Source: a bacterium
Lineage (GTDB): Bacteria > Chloroflexota > Dormibacteria > Aeolococcales > Aeolococcaceae
Assembly (NCBI GenBank): GCA_021803465.1
Contig: JAJZLL010000057.1
Location: forward strand, 1 to 57,828
DNA length: 57,828 nt
Reading direction: 5' to 3'
Part shown: positions 16,121-23,930 of the stretch, one piece after another
Numbering within the stretch: position 1 is the first letter of the stretch
Layout: each line of letters starts with the position of its first letter
The notes under the pieces: generated by a model
Seen by the model: the letters and a program-made list of their open reading frames with translations, nothing else
What the model was told of the DNA's origin: nothing
Database searches by the model: none
Program-made: the position numbers and the translations under genes

Positions 16121-17365
16121 CTACTTCGCAAATCCGAAGAAGCGACGCTGCTTCTTCTTTACAGTGTCCTGCTTTGCTGCCTCAAGGACAGCTTCTTCCT
16201 CGCCAGTGAGCCGCTGGCCAAGTCCCTTGATCGCTGCTGCAGTGGGCGAAGCTGGTGCGAGCATGGTGATGGGAGTTGACGTCACCTGTGACTTGCTTAC
16301 ATTCACCCCATCGTACGGAATGACTACATGGGGGGACATGTGAAGGAATCCCTCAATGCCTGCCTGGTCAAGACCTGGCCCAGTCTCCCTGTAGTTCATC
16401 ACAAGCGTGACGGTCTCAGGATCCACATTGAGAACATTGAGGACCTGCATGAAGAGATGCGCATTCTTCGTTCCTGTAAGCGAGGGATCGAAAACCACCA
16501 CACGGAAATCAGACATTTCTATTGCATCGAGAGTCACTTCGCTCAGATAGGAGGCTGTGTCAGCCACAAGATAGGGGTACTCCTGTCTGAGGTTTTCAAT
16601 GAGCACCCTGAGATGGGATGTGGTGACATAGTCTGCCTGCTCAGGACTCAGTGGGGCAAGGAGGACATCGATGCCCTCAGGTCCCTTGACAATCGCCTGC
16701 TCAATGGACTCCATGTCCGTCACAGCATCATTGGTCGCTAGGTCCACGATGGTTCTCTGGGAAGGAAGATTGAGCAGTGCGCCAATGTCCCCGAACTGGA
16801 GGGACAGATCAAGCAGTATTACCCGATCATTCGTGAGTCGCTTGAGATCGATGGCAAGGTTTGTGGCTATCAGTGACTTTCCGCTTCCTCCCTGGCCGGA
16901 GAGAACAGTGATAAGCGCGCCATTCTTCGTTTGTGCAGCTCCCTGTGCCTGTGCATCATGGAGCGCACTGCTCGACTGGGAGATGGTCTGCCTCTTTTGC
17001 TCAAACTCGAAGACACGCCTGACTGCCGCAATGAGATCGTCCCCACGGTAGGGCTTCTGAAGGAATTCCCTGGCTCCGACATACATGGCCTGCCGGTACG
17101 CATCGTTCTCGCTGTCAAGCGAAGTGAGAATGATGCCAGTATACGGAAGGTGCTGTGAGAGGAGCTCAGTTGTCTGCAGTCCATCCATCCCAGGCAGAGA
17201 GGCATCAATGACAGCGACATCCGGCTTCAGGCGGATTGCTTCCTGAAATGCAAATTCACCGTCCCTGGCAGTTCCGCAGAGGGCAATGCCATCCTCACGC
17301 TCGAGGCGCTTCATGACATTGCTCGTGATGTGCTGGCTCTCGTCAGCGAATAGGATGCGGATCAT
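16121..17365 (-). CDS. cpaE: Receiver-MinD fusion, CpaE/TadZ paralogue 2
   Basis: A 414-residue paralogue with the same layout. The receiver (1-120) keeps D8/E9, D54, T81-S82 and K104, so it could be phosphorylated. In the ATPase, Walker A reads GQGGSGKS (157-164): P-loop lysine K163 is present, but the MinD signature lysine is replaced by Q158. The switch region VILLDLSLQFGD is recognisable, with Ser in place of the second Asp of paralogue 1. Walker B is also altered (YLVADTASY). It ends in a basic tail KKKQRRFFGFAK, a likely membrane- or partner-binding element shared with its paralogues. It lies 153 bp downstream of paralogue 3. Confidence 0.85.
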   Translation of the reverse strand: MIRILFADESQHITSNVMKRLEREDGIALCGTARDGEFAFQEAIRLKPDVAVIDASLPGMDGLQTTELLSQHLPYTGIILTSLDSENDAYRQAMYVGAREFLQKPYRGDDLIAAVRRVFEFEQKRQTISQSSSALHDAQAQGAAQTKNGALITVLSGQGGSGKSLIATNLAIDLKRLTNDRVILLDLSLQFGDIGALLNLPSQRTIVDLATNDAVTDMESIEQAIVKGPEGIDVLLAPLSPEQADYVTTSHLRVLIENLRQEYPYLVADTASYLSEVTLDAIEMSDFRVVVFDPSLTGTKNAHLFMQVLNVLNVDPETVTLVMNYRETGPGLDQAGIEGFLHMSPHVVIPYDGVNVSKSQVTSTPITMLAPASPTAAAIKGLGQRLTGEEEAVLEAAKQDTVKKKQRRFFGFAK

Positions 17366-17518
17366 TCGTCAAGCAGTTCCTCGTTCACATTCAGTGATGT
17401 GATTGTACTCCCAGTCCAGCACGCTGCTGTACCCTCATACCAATGATAGATGAGAGGGGAGGGCAATCCATACGACAAGGTGATGCAGATTGAGTAACAC
17501 CATCGTTACAATGTGCCA

Positions 17519-18790
17519 TCACTTGCCGAAGGCAAAGCGACGGCGCTTCGATGAACTGGCCGATTCCTTGCCTTCCTCAGGAGCCACATCATCGCTGAGG
17601 AAGTAGTCAGTGAGGGCCTTGAAGGATTTTGTGATCTCTGCCTTCTGGGAGACGAGAACAAATGGACTCCCATTGTCGATGGAGTCGTCAACGGTTTTGG
17701 GATCATACGGAAGGTTGGCGACTGCCTGGTAGCGGAGGCTCGATTCAATGGCATCCTTGTTGAACTGGACCTTCTGGGCCGTCTGGTTGAGCACCAGTAG
17801 AATTTTGTCCTGGGGGACCCCAAGTGACTGGAGAAGCCTGAGGGTTATCTTCGTGTTCTTGATGGAGGTGACGTTGTGGGAAGTCACAATGATGAGGGCG
17901 TCCGAGAGCTCAATCGCCTCAAGGAGACGCTCCTCAAGATGGGATGATCCATCGATGACGATGTAGTCGAACATCTTCGCCATTTCGTGGATGATCGTGC
18001 GGATGTCTGAAGTCATCACAAGATCCGCGAGTTCAGGGCTGGTTGGGGAAAGCAGCACCTTGAGGGCAGCAGGTCCGTTCGCGAGAGTGTCATCGATGTA
18101 TTCCGCATCCAGCTCAGGCTGCTGGGCGAGCGCGTCAATGTGATGTGGATGCGAGGCAATCCCGACAAGAAGTCCGATATCCCCAAACTGCAGATCAAGG
18201 TCAATGAGGCCCACTCGCGCCTGGGACTGCTCGGACAGGGCAGCAGCGAGATTGGTTGCAATGAGGGACTTTCCCACACCACCCTTGCCAGAGAAGACCA
18301 TGAAGACTTCAGCCTTGCCTTCCTTCTTTTTGCTTCGGCGGGGAGCAACAGGCTGGATTGGCTCCTCCTCCTCCTGGGGGGCTTCCACAGTGCGTCCACA
18401 GACATGCTGTATGAGGGACACAATCTCTTCGACACTCGTCGTGGCATCAATGACTGCGGAAATCGAGGGTCTGGAGGTTTGGGAGATGGTCGAAGTTGAT
18501 GGGTTTGTGGAGAGAATGATCACCTTCGCTTCTGGAACAATGGATGCTGTCTCGTCTATCGTCGCAAGCAGGTCGACATTTCCAAAATGCTCATTGATGA
18601 GGATGACATCTGGGTGGGTTCTCTCAAGCTCTTCGAACAGGGTTGATGGACGGCGCGCAACACCACATATCTCGATTCCCGCACTGTTCAGGCCTGAATG
18701 TAGATACGAAATCGTGCGAGCGATTTCGGCAGCAATCAGGAGGCGTATTGAGCTTGGCGGAGATACCTGGTTTTCTTCCATAGGGTCCAA
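17519..18790 (-). CDS. cpaE: Pseudo-receiver-MinD fusion, CpaE/TadZ paralogue 3
   Basis: A 423-residue paralogue. The N-terminal receiver-like domain (about 15-130) has lost the phosphorylation site: the acceptor Asp is N66 (DVILINEHFG), the acidic pair is gone (LLIAAEIAR) and the lysine site is not conserved. An acidic linker (QEEEEP) and a basic patch (RRSKKKEGK) join it to the ATPase, which has the full canonical Walker A SGKGGVGKS with K169 and K173, switch IDLDLQFGD and Walker B YIVIDGSSH. The tail is SKRRRFAFGK. It lies downstream of the Flp pilin gene on the same strand, separated by a strong hairpin. Confidence 0.85.
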   Translation of the reverse strand: MDPMEENQVSPPSSIRLLIAAEIARTISYLHSGLNSAGIEICGVARRPSTLFEELERTHPDVILINEHFGNVDLLATIDETASIVPEAKVIILSTNPSTSTISQTSRPSISAVIDATTSVEEIVSLIQHVCGRTVEAPQEEEEPIQPVAPRRSKKKEGKAEVFMVFSGKGGVGKSLIATNLAAALSEQSQARVGLIDLDLQFGDIGLLVGIASHPHHIDALAQQPELDAEYIDDTLANGPAALKVLLSPTSPELADLVMTSDIRTIIHEMAKMFDYIVIDGSSHLEERLLEAIELSDALIIVTSHNVTSIKNTKITLRLLQSLGVPQDKILLVLNQTAQKVQFNKDAIESSLRYQAVANLPYDPKTVDDSIDNGSPFVLVSQKAEITKSFKALTDYFLSDDVAPEEGKESASSSKRRRFAFGK

Positions 18791-18902
18791 ACAGTGTGTC
18801 CCTGAGCTAATGCAGGGATCGATACCTATTCTAGGGGATTTCTGCTATTCCTGCGCGGTTGGCACTGACAATGTGGTCACAGGACCTCTTTGAGAATACG
18901 GG

Positions 18903-18932
18903 AAAGGAGCCGCTCCAGAGAGCGACTCCTTT
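18903..18932 (-). terminator. Hairpin between the flp pilin gene and cpaE paralogue 3
   Basis: AAAGGAG (18903-18909) pairs with CTCCTTT (18926-18932), and inner arms CGCTC/GAGCG continue the stem after one mismatch, leaving a 4-nt loop. Read on the minus strand it follows the pilin stop by 27 nt and ends CTCCTTTCCC, a weak T-run. It probably terminates or attenuates the abundant pilin transcript before cpaE, and could also protect its 3' end. Confidence 0.65.
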
Positions 18933-18959
18933 CAAGTAACGAAGATAATGCAACAAGAA

Positions 18960-19166
18960 TTACTTGTTGAGGCCGTTACTGATGTTGGAGAACACGTTGT
19001 TGACCTGCTTTCCAACAATGCTAAGAATGACGATAACGACAACTGCGATGAGAACCAGGATAAGAGCGTACTCGACCATACCCTGACCTTTCTCGCCATC
19101 TTCCTCTTCAGGAACTACTTCGCGATGAAGCTTCTCGCGCAGCTTGAGATACAGAGAGCTCAGCAT
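18960..19166 (-). CDS. flp: Flp-family type IVb pilin
   Basis: A 68-residue prepilin. The class III leader ends GEKG, and the mature N-terminus is QGMVEYALILVLIAV, with Glu at +5 and Tyr at +6 as prepilin peptidases of the TadV type require. A hydrophobic helix of about 20 residues and a short polar tail (SNISNGLNK) follow. The ATG at 19164-19166 is chosen because a near-perfect ribosome-binding site lies ahead of it; a GTG 12 nt upstream lies inside that site. The pilin is the major subunit of a Tad pilus, and this is the only pilin gene in the window. Confidence 0.92.
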   Translation of the reverse strand: MLSSLYLKLREKLHREVVPEEEDGEKGQGMVEYALILVLIAVVVIVILSIVGKQVNNVFSNISNGLNK

Positions 19167-19175
19167 GTCTTCTTT

Positions 19176-19184
19176 CACCTCCTT
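19176..19184 (-). promoter_or_regulatory. Very strong ribosome-binding site of flp
   Basis: On the minus strand AAGGAGGTG matches the anti-Shine-Dalgarno sequence fully and lies about 11 nt before the flp ATG. It decides the start and fits a highly expressed structural subunit. A TATATG -10-like hexamer (19199-19204) lies just upstream. Confidence 0.7.
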
Positions 19185-19474
19185 TCACTTTTCAGTTTCA
19201 TATACATCTAACGCTAATGGTACGAACTTTGGGCCTCAGAGCGTCCGGGAACAGCTATGCGCCTCCCACTACTATGCGGTATTGCAGGCGTGTTGTTGTG
19301 GTGGAAAAGTGACACACGTGTAACAGTCTCGCATGCTCCCACGATTGTGGCAATGTTTTTGCATTCCACAGTGCAGCGCAACGCATCGTACGGCGAATTG
19401 GGGAATGCGGGGTAGAATTGCGAGGTGGACAGTGGATGGCATGCCAGCTTGGAGCATGGTGAGGAGAAGGCGAC
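19185..19474. other. Intergenic region between flp and the methyltransferase gene
   Basis: This divergent spacer (308 bp from flp start to the next start) must hold both promoters. I see a TATATG hexamer near flp and a perfect 8-bp palindrome ACACGTGT at 19314-19321. No convincing small gene or RNA is visible. Confidence 0.5.
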
Positions 19475-20233
19475 GTGGCTGTGGGAACTGCTGGGGGGGA
19501 TGAAGAGCAGCAGGGAGCGCATGATGCTGCTCCAGCTTCGCAGGTGGGTCCATGGCACATGGCGACCTGGCGGTTCATGCTGTTTGGCAAGATTGTCCCC
19601 CTTCTCGTGTTTGGCTATTTCGCAGTGCTTCAGGTGGAGAACACTGTTGGTCTCACTGCCACTGCATTCCGCAAGCCAGCAGCTGGAAGCATGCTTTCCG
19701 TTTTCATTGCTGTGCTCTATGCAGCGTTCTCCATAGCTCCTGTGGGCATCTACCTTGTCCATGCCCGTCCCAAGGCGAAGGATGAGAGGGCACTCATCCG
19801 CATGATTGCCATTGTCGATACGTTCGTTCTCATTTTCCTTGGTGCTGTCGTTCCACGTGGTGTGCCATTCTTTCATCCTTCGCTGACGCTCAAGCTCGTG
19901 GCTGCGGGTGGCATTCTCATTGCGAGTGTCGTGCAACTTTGGGCGCTTCTCATTCTCCGGAGTGGCTTCAGCCTCACACCCGAAGCCCGCACCGTTGCGA
20001 CAGCTGGACCGTATCGGATACTGAGGCACCCACTGTACTTCTCGGAGGCGCTGTTCGAGATATCCCTGCTCCTTTCCAATCCCATACTGCTGCTCGTCAT
20101 TTGCGAGGGACTTGTCATCATCCTTGCAGTGGTGCGCATTCTGGCCGAGGAGCAGCTGCTTGCTGCTACCTTCCCCGCATACAGGAGTTTCATGAAGCGG
20201 ACGAGGTATCGTCTCATTCCATTTGTGTGGTGA
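19475..20233 (+). CDS. Isoprenylcysteine methyltransferase (ICMT)-like membrane protein
   Basis: A 252-residue multi-span membrane protein. The C-terminal third carries the ICMT/PEMT signature: TAGPYRILRHPLYFSEALF, then EEQLLAATFPAYRSFMKRT, which forms the SAM-binding region in this superfamily. About five or six hydrophobic segments precede it. Bacterial members methylate small lipophilic acids or lipids, not prenylated proteins; the substrate here is unknown. The GTG at 19475 has a strong AGGAGAAGG site 8 nt ahead; an ATG at 19559 is the alternative start. Confidence 0.75.
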   Translation: MAVGTAGGDEEQQGAHDAAPASQVGPWHMATWRFMLFGKIVPLLVFGYFAVLQVENTVGLTATAFRKPAAGSMLSVFIAVLYAAFSIAPVGIYLVHARPKAKDERALIRMIAIVDTFVLIFLGAVVPRGVPFFHPSLTLKLVAAGGILIASVVQLWALLILRSGFSLTPEARTVATAGPYRILRHPLYFSEALFEISLLLSNPILLLVICEGLVIILAVVRILAEEQLLAATFPAYRSFMKRTRYRLIPFVW

Positions 20234-20316
20234 TGCGTCACCCGCTTCGTTCCGTGCAACAATGGAACAGATCCAACCAAGACATGCGTGCATGATTTGA
20301 CTCATTGGGAACGGAC

Positions 20317-21024
20317 ATGTTTGGCAAGCGGCGAGAAGCGAAAGATGGGCAGCAGGGAATTGCGCTCCAGGAGGGAAGTGCTCCCTGTTCCTTTGCACAC
20401 TGCGCAGCGCGGACAGGACTTTCGTGTGAATATGTGGATCGCCGAGGGCGCGCGTGCACAACTGCATGGTGTCCAGCACATCGGATCATTGTGGATGGAC
20501 ATGTGTACTGTCGCAGGCATGCCGGCATCATTGCGGCCATACCCAAGCATGTCGCGGGAAGTGGCCATGCCCAGCCGCTTCCGGATCTCGAAAATCGTGC
20601 TCCGTCACTCGCAAACTGGGTGGCGGATGACTGCGATGCGGACATCAGGTCACTCCTCGTTCACGAGGCGCAGGCCCTGAACGGTGGTGAAGTGGTGGTG
20701 GATCCCCTCATCATCACCTACAGCGGAATGGACAGAAGCCGAGTCTGGGAGCGTGTCTGGAAGCTTGTCGAGCACACGGGAATGATCTACCGGATAAGCA
20801 TTGCTGTCGAAGAGGAACTCGATGCAGAGGTCATCATCAAGGTGAACCAGACGTCCGTGTATCGGGCAATTCCTCCCTGGATCGGACAGCGTCTCCTCCA
20901 GCGTCCCATCCGTCCAGAGGTTGATGCCCAGCGGCGGAAGGAATTTCATGACAAGATCATCGGATACGTGTCACGGGGCATTGCCCGGGAACGTGAACTC
21001 CGAAACCGGTTCGAGCACGCATGA
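20317..21024 (+). CDS. Hypothetical protein with Cys/His-rich N-terminal zinc-finger-like region
   Basis: A 235-residue soluble protein. Residues about 20-70 contain five cysteine positions and several histidines in a metal-site pattern (PCSFAHC, LSCEYV, ACTTAWCPAHR, YCRRHAG). The C-terminal part is alpha/beta with LVHEAQALNGG and WERVWKLVEHTGMIYRISIAVEEELD and ends with a basic helix (RGIARERELRNRF). I know no family for it. It precedes a single-domain response regulator and two other unknown proteins on the same strand. The ATG at 20317 is chosen over a TTG 12 nt upstream. Confidence 0.6.
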   Translation: MFGKRREAKDGQQGIALQEGSAPCSFAHCAARTGLSCEYVDRRGRACTTAWCPAHRIIVDGHVYCRRHAGIIAAIPKHVAGSGHAQPLPDLENRAPSLANWVADDCDADIRSLLVHEAQALNGGEVVVDPLIITYSGMDRSRVWERVWKLVEHTGMIYRISIAVEEELDAEVIIKVNQTSVYRAIPPWIGQRLLQRPIRPEVDAQRRKEFHDKIIGYVSRGIARERELRNRFEHA

Positions 21025-21169
21025 GGCACGTGGAAGGCCCCCTGCATGTTGCGAATGTGCAAAACCCAAACGTCCGGGTTACCCGTCATGTATGCTGGAA
21101 AGTGTCTGACGCTCCAGTGGAGTGCAACGAGAGCCAATCCCCGGAGTTCATGGAGGCAATCTGGAAAAG

Positions 21170-21610
21170 ATGAGTGACGAGCAACGAAAGCGGATACTCG
21201 TTGTTGACGACGATCCACGATTGCTGCATGTTGTGTCAGTGTACCTTGGCGGCATCGAGAACTATGATGTCGTGACTGCGTCCAGTGGTGAGGAAGCCCT
21301 TGAAGTTCTCGCAGGAACGACTCCTGATCTTGTCATCCTTGATGTGATGATGCCAGGCATGGATGGCATCCAGGTATGCGAGCACATCCGGCAGAATCCT
21401 GTCACAAAGGATCTTCCCGTTCTCATGTTCACTGCGCTGTCCAGCGACGAGGATGTCGCGAGGGCACAGCGTGCTGGAGCCAGCAAGCATATCACCAAAC
21501 CGTTCACACTGGGTGCGCTGGGATCAGTCATCCGCTCGTTCCTGCAGCCATCAGCAGCAGGGTCCCAGGCAGCAGGTCAGCTTGATGAGGGTGCAGGCTC
21601 GGGAATGTAG
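21170..21610 (+). CDS. Single-domain response regulator
   Basis: A 146-residue receiver with all phosphorylation residues: acidic pair in VVDDDP, acceptor Asp in DLVILDVMMPGMDG, Thr/Ser in FTALSS and Lys in ITKPF. A Ala/Gly/Ser-rich tail of about 25 residues follows, with no output domain. Proteins like this act in phosphorelays or by protein-protein contact, as CheY and pilus regulators do. No kinase is adjacent; the orphan kinase at 710-1870 is of a class that usually pairs with DNA-binding regulators. The ATG at 21170 is preferred to one 48 nt upstream. Confidence 0.88.
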   Translation: MSDEQRKRILVVDDDPRLLHVVSVYLGGIENYDVVTASSGEEALEVLAGTTPDLVILDVMMPGMDGIQVCEHIRQNPVTKDLPVLMFTALSSDEDVARAQRAGASKHITKPFTLGALGSVIRSFLQPSAAGSQAAGQLDEGAGSGM

Positions 21611-21735
21611 GTTCCCCCCAAGCTTGCCCATGGACGGCATGGCCGTTCACTGGCGTGGCGGCTACCATGAGCATCAGGACATTGCCCTGTACGACGCCAG
21701 TGCTGAACTCATTGTGTGGAGAGGGGCTGCTTGCC

Positions 21736-22305
21736 TCAGTTGAGCGTGAGATATCCTGCTGAAGTGAGCTGCATCACGGGTCCGAGCAGGGCACGGACTG
21801 CAGGTTCGATGAAGACAACTGCGCTTCCAAGGAGCGAAGAGCTGATGGTCTGACTGAGCTGGGCGTGGTCAACGGGCACACCTGTATTTGCAAAGATGCT
21901 CACGCTCCCCACGGAGAGTGCGATGAGTACCAGGTAGCCACATTCGAGCAAGCCGATGAGGAATCCAGCAGCAGCTCCCACCCAGTCATCCAGCGCGAAC
22001 TCTGCAATGCCGCGTATCTTTTCGCTGTACAGGAATCCGAGGAGTTCGAACCCTAACGTGAGGACAAGGAAGACGACCAGATAGCCAACACCCGACTGGT
22101 AGATGGCTGCAGTGTGGAACAGGTTGCCCATTCCTGAACCGATATGGCCAGCAGCAAATACTGCCACATACAGTCCAAGGAGGACGAACAGGCGTCGGAC
22201 AAAGCCGTATCGCCAGCCTAGGAAGGTGTTGGCTGCTACAAAGAAGACGATGCCGAAATCGATGAGCAACTGGTTGATCGTGGTGTTTGCTGCAAGGGAA
22301 CTCAT
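21736..22305 (-). CDS. CvpA-family membrane protein
   Basis: A 189-residue protein with four or five membrane spans. The pattern matches CvpA (colicin V production) proteins: LIDFGIVFFVAANTFLGWRYG, a central VVFLVLTLGFELLGFLYSEK, and AEFALDDWVGAAAGFLIGLLECG, which corresponds to the conserved D-x-xxG-xxxG-xxxG segment. The role of the family in envelope homeostasis is poorly defined. The ATG at 22303-22305 follows AGGTGAT; a GTG 18 nt upstream is possible. It converges on the receiver gene. Confidence 0.68.
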   Translation of the reverse strand: MSSLAANTTINQLLIDFGIVFFVAANTFLGWRYGFVRRLFVLLGLYVAVFAAGHIGSGMGNLFHTAAIYQSGVGYLVVFLVLTLGFELLGFLYSEKIRGIAEFALDDWVGAAAGFLIGLLECGYLVLIALSVGSVSIFANTGVPVDHAQLSQTISSSLLGSAVVFIEPAVRALLGPVMQLTSAGYLTLN

Positions 22306-22427
22306 GATGTCGTAGCATATCACCTACTGTGGAAATGTGAGTACAGGCACTGTGCGGGAAATTCCAACGTGGTACCATCACTACAAGGTGAACACTGCAT
22401 GTGTTCAGTGTGGTTACAGGAGCCAGG

Positions 22428-23315
22428 ATGCCTTCAGGGAACTCGCGTCTTTCAAGCACGGACATTTCCGGTCGACGGACGTATGACCTCATTGATGAGC
22501 CCGCAGGAGACGAGTACCGTGCACTGCTGGATACGGCTGCATCGAAGTGCACCATGGCAGTGCTTCAGCTGCCTGGAACGCCCGATGCCCATGCGAAGGA
22601 GATCATTGAGAAGCTGGCGGAATTCCGCCATGGTGACACCAAGAGTGCAACAGCACGCTACGCGTTCAACAGGAAGTCGCTTCCCGTGTTCCTTGAGGCT
22701 GTAGACCGACTGTATGCATGGCAGCATCCAGAACTTCCGGCAAATCTTTGTCTGTTCCGTGAGGATGGCACCCCATGGCTCATCTCAGTCTCTGAACAGC
22801 GGCTCGCATATCTGGAGCTGACTCCCTTTGAGAAACTGCTCCTGTCACGCGCAATTCCTGCTGTTGGCGCAAGCTTGGCCTATGAGGCTGCATACGATGC
22901 CATCATGGTGTACTTCGAGAGGCGTTGGGAGGATGTGCATGACTCTTTGGGGAGTGAGCTTGTCACGTATGCAGACCAGTTGAGGCGGGAGAACCCAGAC
23001 GGAGTGGAAGACGCTGTCCGTGCTTGGCTCCAGTCACGCAGCCCTGAACGCATTGAAATCGCGCTGCAGCTCATCAGGGATCTCAATCTCCAGGAGTTCT
23101 GGGATGAGGTGAATGAACTTCTGGAGTCCTACGCTCTCAAGAAGACAGACATCACGCCAGCCGTGTTCAAATCCCATCCCGTCCTGAGGGATCGGTGGAG
23201 AACGCGATATGTTGTGCTGCTGCAGAACACGCTTGATGCGCTGGAGGCGCAGCACGATGGGGAGTCTGAGCCGTATCTCGCTGATGCGCCTGTGGATGGC
23301 AAGGCTGACGATTAG
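22428..23315 (+). CDS. Hypothetical helical protein
   Basis: A 295-residue cytosolic protein, mostly predicted helical, with many acidic and aromatic residues (YEAAYDAIMVYFERRWEDVHD; ERIEIALQLIRDLNLQEFWDEV). No catalytic or binding motif is recognised. The ATG at 22428 has ACAGGAG just upstream and is preferred to an earlier start. It is 26 bp ahead of the zinc-ribbon gene at 23342, so the two are probably one transcript. Confidence 0.6.
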   Translation: MPSGNSRLSSTDISGRRTYDLIDEPAGDEYRALLDTAASKCTMAVLQLPGTPDAHAKEIIEKLAEFRHGDTKSATARYAFNRKSLPVFLEAVDRLYAWQHPELPANLCLFREDGTPWLISVSEQRLAYLELTPFEKLLLSRAIPAVGASLAYEAAYDAIMVYFERRWEDVHDSLGSELVTYADQLRRENPDGVEDAVRAWLQSRSPERIEIALQLIRDLNLQEFWDEVNELLESYALKKTDITPAVFKSHPVLRDRWRTRYVVLLQNTLDALEAQHDGESEPYLADAPVDGKADD

Positions 23316-23341
23316 CAACTGTACCGGGGAGGAGTGTGCAC

Positions 23342-23866
23342 GTGAGTGACAAGGAAGGTTCTTCGCAGCATAAGCTGCCTCAGTTTCTCGTGCCCGAGGA
23401 GGACAATTCGTCACTCCACGGCCACGAGACTGGCGGTCCGGACAGTGATCACGACTTTGAGCTTGCCTGCAAGCGCTGCGGATTTCTGCTGACCACGCGC
23501 CAGGGTGCACGGCAATGGTGGGTGGAAACGAGCAGGGGCAATCTCTGCTCCCGGTGTTTTCTCGTGCTGTGGGGCACTGAGGGAGGCTCAGATGACTTCG
23601 AGATTGGGTATATCCACGGTCTCGATCCCATCGATCCTGAACCGGTCCTGCACCTGTGGGATCTCGTCGCCCGGATGATGGAAGCCTGGAAGAGTGGCGT
23701 TGACGTTTCGCGGAAGATGGATGCTCTGTGCAAGGAAGGGGAGCATGTGCTCAAGGACACTGTGGTCGGGCAGGTGCCAGCACTCCAGCTCATGGAGCAG
23801 ATACAGAGCAGGAGAGCGCAGCGTTACAAGCTGGTCAAGCTTCGGCCCCACGATTCCTCACGCTGA
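23342..23866 (+). CDS. Hypothetical zinc-ribbon protein
   Basis: A 174-residue soluble protein. Residues about 40-80 hold a zinc-ribbon-like pair CKRC and CSRC, 23 residues apart, with WW between them (RQWWVETSRGNLCSRC). The C-terminal half is helical and charged, ending EQIQSRRAQRYKLVKLRP. The family is unknown. The GTG at 23342 has GGGAGGAG 7 nt ahead. It lies directly after the helical protein gene and converges on tadC. Confidence 0.58.
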   Translation: MSDKEGSSQHKLPQFLVPEEDNSSLHGHETGGPDSDHDFELACKRCGFLLTTRQGARQWWVETSRGNLCSRCFLVLWGTEGGSDDFEIGYIHGLDPIDPEPVLHLWDLVARMMEAWKSGVDVSRKMDALCKEGEHVLKDTVVGQVPALQLMEQIQSRRAQRYKLVKLRPHDSSR

Positions 23867-23930
23867 GATTCCTCTAGACTCCAGGCGGAGATGGCTGTTC
23901 GCAGGACTTGGTAGGAGTCCCGCTTGCCTG

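Noticed and set aside
19214-20479. A long minus-strand frame opposite the ICMT-like gene.
   Set aside because: The plus-strand gene has clear family motifs and a ribosome site; the opposite frame has none and is Cys/His/Trp-rich.
21630-21743. A 37-residue frame starting MDGMAVHWRGGYHEH between the receiver and CvpA genes.
   Set aside because: No ribosome site, overlaps the end of the CvpA-like gene, and the composition is not clearly coding; likely chance.
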